Origin: Candidatus Rokuibacteriota bacterium
Lineage (GTDB): Bacteria; Methylomirabilota; Methylomirabilia; Rokubacteriales; CSP1-6
Assembly (NCBI GenBank): GCA_016209635.1
Contig: JACQWC010000005.1
Location: 1 to 56,056 of the forward strand
Reading direction: 5' to 3'
DNA: 56,056 bases
Part shown: positions 40,801-49,089 of the stretch, in pieces
Position numbering within the stretch: position 1 is the first letter of the stretch
How the letters are laid out: the number at the start of each line of letters is the position of its first letter
The notes under the pieces: model-generated
Told to the model about the DNA's origin: nothing
Seen by the model: only the letters and a program-made list of their open reading frames with translations
Databases searched by the model: none
Made by a program: the position numbers and the translations under genes

Positions 40801-41400
40801 ATGAGCTTGACGCGGCGCACGGCGATCTCTCGCAGCAGGGTGTGGCTCTATCTGTTGGGCTTCGCGTTTCTCGGCCTCGCGGTCCTCGAGGGAGTCGCGG
40901 CCCAGTCGACGACGCCGTGGTCCGGACCACGGCAGGGGGCACCGGCGGTCAGCGCCGCTGAGCGGGCCTGGGAACGTCACCTGGCGCGATTCGACGGGGC
41001 GCTCGGCGCCGGAGATCGCTCCGCTGCCGCTCGGTCGCTCGGAGACGCCTACCGGGCCGCCGTGGCGAGCGCGCGCTGGGAGGGTCTGGTGGCGGTCGGG
41101 GACGCGTACCTCCGGAGCGGTGACGTCCTCGGCTCGCGCATGGACGTGACCGCGATGGCGCGCCGGAGCTACCTGGCGGCGCTCACGCGGGCGCGCCAGC
41201 GGGGATCCCTCGCGGGGCTGCTCCGCACCGCGGAGGCCTTCGCGGCCCTCGGCGATCGCGAGGTCGTGGCACAGTGCCTCACGATCAGCCAGCGGCTGGC
41301 CGCGCGAACTGGCGACCCCGAAGCGGCCGATCAAGTGCGAGCCCTCTCCGAGCGGCTGGAGGGGCGGCGCGTCGACCTAGCGACCCTGGTCGAGTTCTGA
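40801..41400 (+). CDS. Secreted or membrane-anchored helical protein
   Basis: A 199-residue protein of unknown family. It begins with a signal peptide or anchor (RSRVWLYLLGFAFLGLAVLE, then GVAAQ). The rest is Ala/Arg-rich helices that look TPR-like (GDRSAAARSLGDAYRAAVA, LLRTAEAFAALGDREVVAQ). Its 3' end overlaps the convergent receiver-PilZ gene by 24 bases. AAGGGAG sits before the ATG. Confidence 0.7.
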   Translation: MSLTRRTAISRSRVWLYLLGFAFLGLAVLEGVAAQSTTPWSGPRQGAPAVSAAERAWERHLARFDGALGAGDRSAAARSLGDAYRAAVASARWEGLVAVGDAYLRSGDVLGSRMDVTAMARRSYLAALTRARQRGSLAGLLRTAEAFAALGDREVVAQCLTISQRLAARTGDPEAADQVRALSERLEGRRVDLATLVEF

Positions 41401-42102
41401 GCCGGCGTCGCCGAGCCGGGCGATGACCTTCTCGAGCCTCCGGAAGTCGTCTTCGGCAAGCTTGCCGAAGTAGAAGGCGTGGCCGCCGGCGTCGCTGTGG
41501 ACCAGGAGCGCTAGTACCGCGAGCGGTCCGCCGCCGTCGGGCGGCGCGAAGGAGATCGTGGCCATCCGCCCCGGCGTGACGGGACCGTCCGGCATGACCT
41601 TCATGCCGAGGACACTGAGGTCGACGGAAGTCCCCCGCCACTCCGTCGCGTCGTTCTCGACGACCCGCACCGGAATCGCCAGGGGCGCCCGCGGCACCCG
41701 CCGCCGGTTCACCTTGCGCGCGATCTCGGCGACGCGGCGCCGTCGCGCGTAAGGCTCGAGCGAGCTGAGGACATTCCCGAGCGTCTCGAGCCCGATGGGC
41801 TTGCCCATGAACTCGACGGCCCCGAGCCGGAGCGATTCGCCCGCCTCGCTATCCGTTGCCACGCCCGAGACGGCGATCACGGGCAGCCCGGATTCGCGGA
41901 CGGGCCAGAAGCGGAGGAACTCGAGGCCGCTCATCCCCGGGAGGCGGATGTCCAGGATCACGGCGTCTGGGCTCTGAGTCTCCAGGGTGCCGAGCGCGGC
42001 CTCGGCGGTGCGGACCAGCACGGGCTCGTGGCCAAGCTGTCGCAGGAGATCCTCGAACAGATCACCCATGTTCCGGTCGTCCTCGACGACGAGCACGCGC
42101 AT
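41377..42102 (-). CDS. Response regulator with receiver and PilZ domains
   Basis: A 241-residue protein. Residues 1-120 are a complete receiver: acidic EDD at 7-9, phospho-Asp51 (ILDIRLPG) and Lys in GKPIG. Residues about 130-225 are a PilZ domain with the c-di-GMP motifs RRRVPR and DLSVLGMKV (D-x-S-x-x-G). It therefore links a histidine-kinase input to c-di-GMP, usually affecting motility, pili or exopolysaccharide. It starts 9 bases after the cupin gene on the same strand. Confidence 0.9.
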   Translation of the reverse strand: MRVLVVEDDRNMGDLFEDLLRQLGHEPVLVRTAEAALGTLETQSPDAVILDIRLPGMSGLEFLRFWPVRESGLPVIAVSGVATDSEAGESLRLGAVEFMGKPIGLETLGNVLSSLEPYARRRRVAEIARKVNRRRVPRAPLAIPVRVVENDATEWRGTSVDLSVLGMKVMPDGPVTPGRMATISFAPPDGGGPLAVLALLVHSDAGGHAFYFGKLAEDDFRRLEKVIARLGDAGSELDQGR

Positions 42103-42111
42103 GCGGCAAGC

Positions 42112-42612
42112 CTAGCACGACTTCGTTCCGAGCAAGTGCGCGTCGCGGCGCTTCTGGAGCTCCGGGTCCTTGTAGCTCATGAGGGCCGGTTGGGCCTTGC
42201 CGAGCATCACCTGGAGGTACGCCGGCTCGAGCCCCACGTTCTGGAATCCGTGGACGACCCCCGCGGGGCAGGAGACGCAGTCCCACGGCCCGAGCGTCGC
42301 CTCGGCGCGGTTCCCCGCCTCGTCCTCGACGAAGACCGAGACCTTGCCGGACAGGACGAAGAAGACCTCCTCGACCTCGTGCGTGTGCGCCGCGTTCCCC
42401 TGTCCGGGCGGGACGAACATCACGCTGAGCGTGAAGTGCTCGGCCGGGACGACGCTCGCGTCGGGCTTGCCCGAGGCACCCGTTCCGATGTAGCGGTGCT
42501 GCGCGCGCTTGTAGCCCTTGTGGCGCGCGTCGGCGAAGGCGTTCCAGTCGGCCCGCCGATCGACGAAGCGGGCCAGCCGACGGGAGAGCAGCTCCTGTGC
42601 CGTGTCGGACAT
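42112..42612 (-). CDS. Cupin-domain protein
   Basis: A 166-residue single-domain cupin. Motif 1 is HTHEVEEVFFVLSGKVSVFV (metal ligands His, His, Glu), and motif 2 is CPAGVVHGFQNVG with a further His. The substrate is unknown; many such proteins are dioxygenases or sugar-binding isomerases. ATG 42612 follows AAGGAGG. It lies between the thioredoxin-like gene and the receiver-PilZ gene. Confidence 0.88.
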   Translation of the reverse strand: MSDTAQELLSRRLARFVDRRADWNAFADARHKGYKRAQHRYIGTGASGKPDASVVPAEHFTLSVMFVPPGQGNAAHTHEVEEVFFVLSGKVSVFVEDEAGNRAEATLGPWDCVSCPAGVVHGFQNVGLEPAYLQVMLGKAQPALMSYKDPELQKRRDAHLLGTKSC

Positions 42613-42650
42613 GCCCGGGCCTCCTTCCTTGCGAGCGCGATCCGGGACGC

Positions 42651-43187
42651 TCACTTGAGCAGAGCCTCGATCACGGCGTGGGCGACCGTTCCATCCCAGT
42701 CGCGAGGGCCCAGCGCGATGGCCACCGTGTTGCCGCTTCGATCGATCAGGAAACTCGAGGGAAGCGCCCGGAGCGCGTACTGGTTCGGCACGTCCATGCT
42801 GGGGGCGAGGCCGATCGGGAACGTCACCTTCAGGGCTTCGACGAACGGCGCGATCGTCGCGGCGTCCTCCATGTCGACGGAGATCGCCAGGATCGTGAAC
42901 CCGAAGGGTTTGTAGCGCTGGTACAGCCGCTCCATGGACGGCATCTCGTCCGTGCACGGGGGACACCACGTCGCCCAGAAGTTCAGTAGCACGACCTGCC
43001 CCCTGAAGGCGCTCAGGCGAAGCGGTTCGGATCCGAGCCCCGGCACCGTGAAGTCCCGGGCGGGGGTCGGGTTGCCGAGGCGGATCAGATCGAGCGCGCG
43101 AAACGGGTCCGCCCCCGCTCCCGACGCGACGAGCGCCAGCGCGACGAGGAGCACGAGGCGCCGGAGCCGATCGACAGGCGAATCCAT
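42651..43187 (-). CDS. TlpA/ResA-like periplasmic thioredoxin
   Basis: A 178-residue protein with an N-terminal signal sequence (VLLVALALVASGAGA), then a TlpA-like thioredoxin fold: VVLLNFWATWCPPC with Cys75 and Cys78, and the cis-Pro region ALPSSFLID. It should reduce disulfides in the periplasm, for example in cytochrome c maturation, though no ccm gene is near. It lies 38 bases upstream of the cupin gene. Confidence 0.9.
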   Translation of the reverse strand: MDSPVDRLRRLVLLVALALVASGAGADPFRALDLIRLGNPTPARDFTVPGLGSEPLRLSAFRGQVVLLNFWATWCPPCTDEMPSMERLYQRYKPFGFTILAISVDMEDAATIAPFVEALKVTFPIGLAPSMDVPNQYALRALPSSFLIDRSGNTVAIALGPRDWDGTVAHAVIEALLK

Positions 43188-43375
43188 GGTCAGCCTCCGC
43201 TGGGCACGGCCAGCGCTCCCGGGTGGGTCGAGAATCCGCCGGGACGAGCGTCCGCGTCAAGGGAGTTCGAGCGAGCGCCTTGACAACCCTGAGGGCCGGG
43301 AGCAGAGTCTCCCCGACACAGCGCTCCCGACCGTCGTCCTCCGTCCCTTGAACCCGCAGCCCAGGGAGGTCAGTC

Positions 43376-43996
43376 ATGGCGAAGACGAAGTGGCACCTGA
43401 GCGGCGACTACTTCGAGACCTGCAGCTGTGACTACCTCTGTCCCTGCATTCCCACCAACATGGCGGCGAAACCCACGAAGGGCCACTGCACGTTCGCCTT
43501 CGCGTTTCACGTGGCCGAGGGACGCCATGGCGACGTGAAGCTCGACGGTCTCAACTTCGCCGTGGTCGGTCTGGCGCCGACCGTGATGGGCGAGGGGGGC
43601 TGGTCGGTCGGCTTGATCGTCGACGAGCGCGCCAGCGCGCGACAGAGGGACGCGGTCACCGCCATCGCGAGCGGGCAAGCGGGAGGCCCGATGGCGGCGG
43701 TCGGCCCGCTCATCAAGACCTTCCTCGGCGTCGAGAGCAAGCCCATCCGCTTCGAGAAGAAGGGGATGCACCGTGCCGTCTCCATTCCGGGCGTCCTGGA
43801 TCAGGCGGTCGAGGGGGTCCCCGGCGCCGCAGGTCCGAACGCGCCGCTCCACATCGACAACACTCTCCATCCCGCGAACTCCCGCCTGGCGCTCGCCCGG
43901 GCGACGCGGAGTCACCTTCACACGTTTGGCCTGGACTGGGACGACACGACGGGCAGGAACAACGGTCACTTCGCCCCGTTCAAGTGGAAGGGGTAG
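43376..43996 (+). CDS. DUF1326 domain protein
   Basis: A 206-residue protein matching the DUF1326 family: WHLSGDYFETCSCDYLCPC near the N-terminus, then GHCTFAFAFHV. Cysteines 16, 18, 22, 24 and 38 cluster in the first 40 residues and may bind metal or be redox active. The family's function is unknown. It heads a plus-strand run with the GYD and cyclic-nucleotide-domain genes. Confidence 0.88.
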   Translation: MAKTKWHLSGDYFETCSCDYLCPCIPTNMAAKPTKGHCTFAFAFHVAEGRHGDVKLDGLNFAVVGLAPTVMGEGGWSVGLIVDERASARQRDAVTAIASGQAGGPMAAVGPLIKTFLGVESKPIRFEKKGMHRAVSIPGVLDQAVEGVPGAAGPNAPLHIDNTLHPANSRLALARATRSHLHTFGLDWDDTTGRNNGHFAPFKWKG

Positions 43997-44014
43997 CGAC
44001 ACGGGAGGTGCCCT

Positions 44015-44335
44015 ATGCCGAAGTACCTGATCCAGGCCTCGTACACGGAAGCGGGCGTCAAGGGACTCCTCAGGGACGGCGGCTCCAAGCGCCGGGCGGC
44101 GGCCGAGCAGGCGGTCAAGGGTCTCGGGGGCCGGCTCGAGGGTTTTTACTTCGCCTTCGGCGACACTGACGTCTTCGCCATCGCCGACATGCCGGACAGT
44201 GCGAGCGCCGCCGCGGTCTCGCTGGCCGTGAGCGCGAGCGGCGCGGTGCACGCCAAGACCACCGTTCTCCTCACGCCCGAGGAGATGGACCAGGCGACGA
44301 AGAAGACCGTCGATTACCGCCCGCCCGGCACCTGA
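44015..44335 (+). CDS. GYD domain protein
   Basis: A 106-residue protein: KYLIQASYTEAGVKGLLRDG, GRLEGFYFAFGDTDVFAIAD and KTTVLLTPEEMD are typical of the GYD family, a small ferredoxin-like fold of unknown function common beside DUF1326-type genes. GGGAGG precedes the ATG, 18 bases after the DUF1326 stop. Confidence 0.88.
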   Translation: MPKYLIQASYTEAGVKGLLRDGGSKRRAAAEQAVKGLGGRLEGFYFAFGDTDVFAIADMPDSASAAAVSLAVSASGAVHAKTTVLLTPEEMDQATKKTVDYRPPGT

Positions 44336-44350
44336 GGTCTGGGGAACGCG

Positions 44351-45109
44351 ATGGCACGACACCTCTTCATCGTGGATCACCGTCGCTCGGACCTCTACGA
44401 GGCGTTGAAGCGGAATCTGTCGAGCGTCGAGGGTGTCGACGTCCTCCCCGACAGGCGCCGGCGGAGGCGTCGTGGACACGCCGACCTCGGGAACGGCGAG
44501 CGCCGGTCTCGCAAGATCGACGCCGAGCTGGCCGCGCTGGGCTTCGCCGTCGTGAGTGCCGCCGGCGATGCCGGCGCCCGCACCGGCGCGCGAGCGGAGC
44601 CCACCGGCGGGCTGGCGGCCCACGACACGGTCGCCTTCCTGGGTGAGGTGCGCCTGTTCAAGGAGTTCACCCTCCCGGAGCTGCTGGCCCTCGCCGGCCG
44701 TCTGCGGGAGCGGACGCTCCGCGCCGGGGAGGTGCTGTTCCGCGAGGGCGATGAGGGCCAGGAGATGTTCCTCGTGCGGCGCGGCACGATCCTCATCTCC
44801 AAGGCGGTGACGGGCGGAGTCGACGAGGTGCACGCGCGCATGGGGCCGGGCGACTTCTTCGGCGAGATGAGCCCGTTCGGTGACCTGCCGCGCTCGGCCA
44901 CGGCTCAGCCGGAAACCGACGCGGTGCTGCTCGTTCTCGACCGGAAGACCCTCCTGCACCTCGTCGCGATGAGCCCACGGGGGGCGATCGCCTTCTTCAC
45001 GGCCATGGTCCGCGAGTTCATCGAGCGCCTGCGGCGTACCAACGACCTCGTGGCCGAGGTCACGCGCTGGGGGCTCGAGGCGACAAGGGGGGACGTCAAG
45101 GCGGACTGA
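44351..45109 (+). CDS. Cyclic-nucleotide-binding domain protein with basic N-terminus
   Basis: A 252-residue protein. Residues about 95-225 are a cNMP-binding (CRP-like) domain: RAGEVLFREGDEGQEMFLV and a phosphate-binding cassette FFGEMSPFGDLPRSAT keeping the Glu and Arg. No HTH follows, so it is not a classical CRP regulator. Residues 1-65 contain LFIVDHRRSDLYEALKR and a run of seven Arg (DRRRRRRRG), a module I cannot name. It is separated from the GYD gene by 15 bases. Confidence 0.82.
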   Translation: MARHLFIVDHRRSDLYEALKRNLSSVEGVDVLPDRRRRRRRGHADLGNGERRSRKIDAELAALGFAVVSAAGDAGARTGARAEPTGGLAAHDTVAFLGEVRLFKEFTLPELLALAGRLRERTLRAGEVLFREGDEGQEMFLVRRGTILISKAVTGGVDEVHARMGPGDFFGEMSPFGDLPRSATAQPETDAVLLVLDRKTLLHLVAMSPRGAIAFFTAMVREFIERLRRTNDLVAEVTRWGLEATRGDVKAD

Positions 45110-45138
45110 CGCCGGGCAGGACAGCTGCCAGGCTCATC

Positions 45139-45169
45139 AGGCCCCGAGGACGGCCCGGGTCTCGGGCCT
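45139..45169. terminator. Hairpin between convergent genes
   Basis: AGGCCCCGAG (45139-45148) pairs, with one bulged base, with CTCGGGCCT (45161-45169). It sits between the cyclic-nucleotide-domain gene and the end of the beta-propeller gene, with no clear T run. Confidence 0.35.
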
Positions 45170-46847
45170 AGCGGACGATGCCCTGGAGTTGCACCCGCGT
45201 GGTGGAACGCGCGGGGTCGCTGCTCGTGATCGTCAGGAAGCTCCTAAAGGTCCCGCGCGCCGAAGGCTGGAAGCCGATCGTCACCGTGCGAGTCTCGCCG
45301 GGCGCTAAGGAAAGTGCCCCATCGCCCCCGACGAGGCTGAAGGGCGCGGAGAGCGAGCCGGCGACACTCCCTGTCAGCGTGCCCTGGCCGACGTTCTGGA
45401 CGATCACCGTCTGGGTCTGGAAGTCGCCGATCGACGTCCGGAAGAACGTCATCCGGACCGGCAGCACCACGAGCTTGCCGGCGAAGACGGTCACTGTGGC
45501 GATGTTGGAGTAGTCCGACGCGCCGGCCTCGTTGACCGCCCGGACCCGGTAGCTGTACGTGCGGTTCACGGTCACGGTCGCGTCCTGGAAGGTCTCGATC
45601 CCGGCGCCGGCCGTCGACAGGAGCGCGAAGCCACCGCCCTCGTCCCGCTCGATCTCGAATGCGGTCTCGTTGCCGCTCGCGTCCGTCCACGCGAGGGAGA
45701 CCTGGGTCCCCGGAGCGCCACTCGCCGTGAGGCCAGTGGGCGCGGCCGGCGCCGTTTGTGTCGGCAGGGGGAGGCCGATCTGCGCTGGACCGTCGCCGAC
45801 CGCGATCGTGACGCCCGTGAAGACGCCGTTCAGGAGGTCCAACTCCTGGACGAGGTCGTTGGAGTGATCGGACACCAGGGCTCTCGTCGAGTCCGCCATG
45901 ACGGCGATGCCAGAGGCGCCGAAGAAGCTGTCGGGCGGGCCGCCGGGGATAGAGATCCGGACGCCAGTGTCCGTGACCACGTCGGACGGGTCGATCGCCA
46001 GCTTCGCGATGTTGTCGGTGGTCGCGAAATCGCCGTGGTTGACGATCCAGGCGGTCTCGCCGTTCGGGGCGATCGCGAGGGCGCTCGGGAAGTCCCCGGT
46101 CGGGATGGTCCCCACAACGGTCAGCGTCCCGGAGCCGTCGATGCCGAGCACCGTCACGTCATCGGAGTCGCGGTTCGTCGCGATGGCGAGCCCCCGGCCC
46201 CGCGGCGAGATCGCGATGGCGCCCAGCAGACCGCCGCTCGGATTTGCCACGCTGATCCCGGGATCGGTCAGCACGCCGGTCGTGGCGTCGAGATGGAGGA
46301 TCCTGAAGACGTTGGCGTTGTAGTCCGTGACCACGACGGTGAAGTAGCCGAGCGGCAGGGTCCGGTCGCTGATGACGCAGCCGTTGATGGTCCCCATGGA
46401 GAGGGTGGTCACCGTGACGACGGCGGCGATGTCGATCGACTGGACCTCGGTCGCGAGGCTCCCGTCGACGGCGACCGCGAACCGGCTGTCCAGGGTGATG
46501 CAGACGCTCTCCGTCTTGGTCGAGAACCCGATCTGGCCGAGCGAGACGGGGGGGTCCTGCGTCAGGTCGAAGACTTCCACGAACCCCGGCTGGATGAAAC
46601 TCGAGACCAGCGCCCGCGTGCCGTCAGGGGTGACCGAAGCACCGAGAGGCGCACCCGGGCTGCTCAGCCTCGCGCACTCCTGCAGGAGGCCCAGATTGAT
46701 GAATGAGACGGTGGAGTCGTGTTCGTTGCCGACGACACCGACGCCGGCCGAATTGAGGCAGGGGGTCGCCGTCGCGGGAACCGGAGAGGGACCCCCGGAG
46801 ACGATCGGGAGCAACGCTAGACTAGCGATGACGAGCCGTCTCGTCAT
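45168..46847 (-). CDS. Secreted beta-propeller protein with Fn3 and ASH-like domains
   Basis: A 559-residue exported protein. A signal peptide (RRLVIASLALLPIVSG) is followed by a YVTN-like beta-propeller at about 30-365 with repeats such as PLGASVTPDGTRALVSS and PSALAIAPNGETAWIVN. A fibronectin type III domain follows at about 370-455 (PTGLTASGAPGTQVSLAW, YSYRVRAVNEAGASDYSN). The C-terminal 100 residues resemble an ASH/choice-of-anchor immunoglobulin fold. It is probably a surface-binding protein. No anchor is seen. Confidence 0.85.
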   Translation of the reverse strand: MTRRLVIASLALLPIVSGGPSPVPATATPCLNSAGVGVVGNEHDSTVSFINLGLLQECARLSSPGAPLGASVTPDGTRALVSSFIQPGFVEVFDLTQDPPVSLGQIGFSTKTESVCITLDSRFAVAVDGSLATEVQSIDIAAVVTVTTLSMGTINGCVISDRTLPLGYFTVVVTDYNANVFRILHLDATTGVLTDPGISVANPSGGLLGAIAISPRGRGLAIATNRDSDDVTVLGIDGSGTLTVVGTIPTGDFPSALAIAPNGETAWIVNHGDFATTDNIAKLAIDPSDVVTDTGVRISIPGGPPDSFFGASGIAVMADSTRALVSDHSNDLVQELDLLNGVFTGVTIAVGDGPAQIGLPLPTQTAPAAPTGLTASGAPGTQVSLAWTDASGNETAFEIERDEGGGFALLSTAGAGIETFQDATVTVNRTYSYRVRAVNEAGASDYSNIATVTVFAGKLVVLPVRMTFFRTSIGDFQTQTVIVQNVGQGTLTGSVAGSLSAPFSLVGGDGALSLAPGETRTVTIGFQPSARGTFRSFLTITSSDPARSTTRVQLQGIVR

Positions 46848-46888
46848 GGACTCAGCGCCCCGAAATCAAGACGCCTCACATGATCAAG

Positions 46889-46918
46889 AAAGTAGACGAG
46901 CCGACGACGGATTGTCAA
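46889..46918 (-). promoter_or_regulatory. Promoter of the beta-propeller gene
   Basis: On the minus strand TTGACA (46918-46913) is followed after 18 bases by TACTTT (46894-46889). The -35 box overlaps the histidine kinase stop codon. Confidence 0.5.
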
Positions 46919-49089
46919 CTTCGAGGAGCGTCGGGGGGGCGCTCCAGAGCCGGCGAAGGGCACGGCAGGTGGACGAGCATCGTGGTGCCCTTGCCGGGCT
47001 CGCTCTCCGCCTCGATCGTGCCGCCGTGCTTCTTCACGATCCCCTGGCTCACCGAGAGGCCGAGCCCCGTGCCCCGGCCCTCCGGCTTCGTCGTGTAGAA
47101 GGGCTCGAAGATCCGCGCGAGCTGCTCAGCGCGCATGCCGACGCCGTCGTCCTTGACGGTGACGGCGACGAAGGGCGCGCCCTCGAGGCGGCGCAGCTCG
47201 GTCCTGACCTCGAGGGTCCCGCCGTCCGGCATCGCGTCGGCGGCGTTGGTGACGAGATTCAGGAACACCTGCGTGAGCTGATCGGTGTCCCCCATGATCA
47301 GAGGCACCTCGGGGTCGAAGAGCGTCTGGACGCCGACGCGAGCGCCCGCGAGCTTCGCCCGGAGGAGGTCGAGCGAGCGGGTGATCACGTCGTCGAGCAG
47401 GAGCAGACGGCGCTCCGGCTCCCGCCGGCGGGCGAAGTCGAGGAGATCGCGGACGATCTGGCCCGCGCGCATGGCCTCGGTCTCGATCTTCGCGAGCCTG
47501 ATCTGGGCGGGCGAGTCGGCCGGCAGTTCCCGCGCGAGGAGGCCGGTGTTCCCGACGACGACCATGAGGGGATTGTTGATCTCGTGCGCGACGCTCGCCG
47601 CCAGCTCGCCGATCGCCGCGAGCTTCGTGGACTGGGCGAGCTGGAGCTGCGTCTGCCGCAGCTCGTCCATCTGGGCCAGTAGGTCCTCGTAGAGACGCGA
47701 GTTCTTGAGCGCGATCGCGGTCTGGCCCATCAGCGTCTCAAGCAGCTCGATCTCCTCCGAGTCGAAGATCTCACCCGACAGCTTCTCGCCCACGACCAGG
47801 ATCGCCGCCAGCTCGCCCTCGAGGAAGAGAGGCACCAGGAGGGCGACCCGGGCAGCCTCGAGCCTGGCGACGACGGCCCGCATCCGGGCGTCGGCGATCG
47901 TCTGGAACGCGCGCTCCTCGACCACGAGCGGCTTGCCCGTGACCCGGAGCCACATGGCGAGCATCGGATCGACGCGGACGTCCGCCGCCCCGGTCTCGAC
48001 GGCGCCCGAGATCGTCCGCGAGAACGGGAGGAAGGCGCCGGTCGCCGGCTCCACGAGGTCCAGGCTCGCGTGCATCACCGGGATCCGCGCCACCAGGCCC
48101 TCGGTCAGGGTCTGGCCGAGCGTCCGCATGTCCAGCACCGCGGGCATCGCCTTGGTCAGCGCGACCAGCGTGTCCCGCACGCCGTGCCGCCGCTGGAACA
48201 TGAGCCGGTCGAGGGCCTCCTCGAGCTTCCGGAGGAGCGGCAGGGCGAGGGTGAAGGCGACGAGGAGCGTGATCGGGTAGCGAAGCTCGGTGGCCAACCG
48301 GCCGCCGAGCGTGATGAGGTCGGGCGTGAGCTGGTCGACGAGGGAGAAGCCGGCGAAGAGGATCGGCGCGAGCGTGATCGAGGTCAGGACGTAGAGGACG
48401 ACGCGCTTGGCCAGCACCCCGATGTCCATGAGACGGTAGCGCACGACCGCGACTCCGAGGGCCAGGGCGAAGACGGCGTTGCTCGGGATGCCAACGGGGT
48501 AGAGCTGCTCCCAGCCGAGGATGAACCGGACGAAGTCGATCACGCCCCCGAGGATGCTCACGGCGCCGCCAAAGATGACCAGGAGCGTGCGGTTCCGCCG
48601 GAAGCTCGACTCGAGCGCGCGGTACGCCCGCGCGAGCCGCACGAGGCCGACCACGAGGTAGGCCTGGAAGTAGACGAAGAAGGGCGCGTAGAGGGGACCC
48701 GCCTCGGGCGCGAAGCCCCAGTACGTCTGCCTGACACCGGGCATGAAGGCCGGCGTGGGGCTCACGGCGAGAAACACGCCGCAGAGGACGTAGCCCGTGA
48801 TCAGCGACCGGCGCCGACGGGGAACGTCCAGAAAGCGGAGGACGTAGTGGTAGAAGAGGACGGGGATCGGGATGACCCCGAGATGCACGACGCGCTCCCA
48901 CACGAGTGCGGCCGCGGGATCGTCGGTCCACCTGAGCCCCAGCACCCCGAGGTTCCAGAGGGCGAGCGCGGCCGCGAGGTAGGCGAAGATCCGGCTCGGG
49001 TGGCTCTTCCGGTCCTGGGCCAGGGCCGAGCCGAGGAGGAGGAGGTTCAGCCCGAGCGCGAAGAGCGGGACGAGCTTGTGGACGATCAC
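46915..49089 (-). CDS. 7TM-GAF sensor histidine kinase
   Basis: A 724-residue kinase. About seven membrane segments fill residues 1-250 (VPLFALGLNLLLLGSALA, LITGYVLCGVFLAVS, FAGFSLVDQL). A GAF-like domain at about 320-460 follows. HisKA has SVAHEINNPL with His502, and the ATPase carries NLVTNAADAMPDGG, DDGVGM and GRGTGLGLSVSQGI. It probably senses a membrane or cytoplasmic signal. It starts with GTG overlapping the stop of the STAS-GNAT gene as GTGA. Confidence 0.92.
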   Translation of the reverse strand: MIVHKLVPLFALGLNLLLLGSALAQDRKSHPSRIFAYLAAALALWNLGVLGLRWTDDPAAALVWERVVHLGVIPIPVLFYHYVLRFLDVPRRRRSLITGYVLCGVFLAVSPTPAFMPGVRQTYWGFAPEAGPLYAPFFVYFQAYLVVGLVRLARAYRALESSFRRNRTLLVIFGGAVSILGGVIDFVRFILGWEQLYPVGIPSNAVFALALGVAVVRYRLMDIGVLAKRVVLYVLTSITLAPILFAGFSLVDQLTPDLITLGGRLATELRYPITLLVAFTLALPLLRKLEEALDRLMFQRRHGVRDTLVALTKAMPAVLDMRTLGQTLTEGLVARIPVMHASLDLVEPATGAFLPFSRTISGAVETGAADVRVDPMLAMWLRVTGKPLVVEERAFQTIADARMRAVVARLEAARVALLVPLFLEGELAAILVVGEKLSGEIFDSEEIELLETLMGQTAIALKNSRLYEDLLAQMDELRQTQLQLAQSTKLAAIGELAASVAHEINNPLMVVVGNTGLLARELPADSPAQIRLAKIETEAMRAGQIVRDLLDFARRREPERRLLLLDDVITRSLDLLRAKLAGARVGVQTLFDPEVPLIMGDTDQLTQVFLNLVTNAADAMPDGGTLEVRTELRRLEGAPFVAVTVKDDGVGMRAEQLARIFEPFYTTKPEGRGTGLGLSVSQGIVKKHGGTIEAESEPGKGTTMLVHLPCPSPALERPPDAPRS

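Noticed and set aside
43280-43309. Promoter before the DUF1326 gene based on TTGACA at 43280
   Set aside because: No acceptable -10 box is found at 16-19 bases; the best candidate (AGAGTC) is poor.
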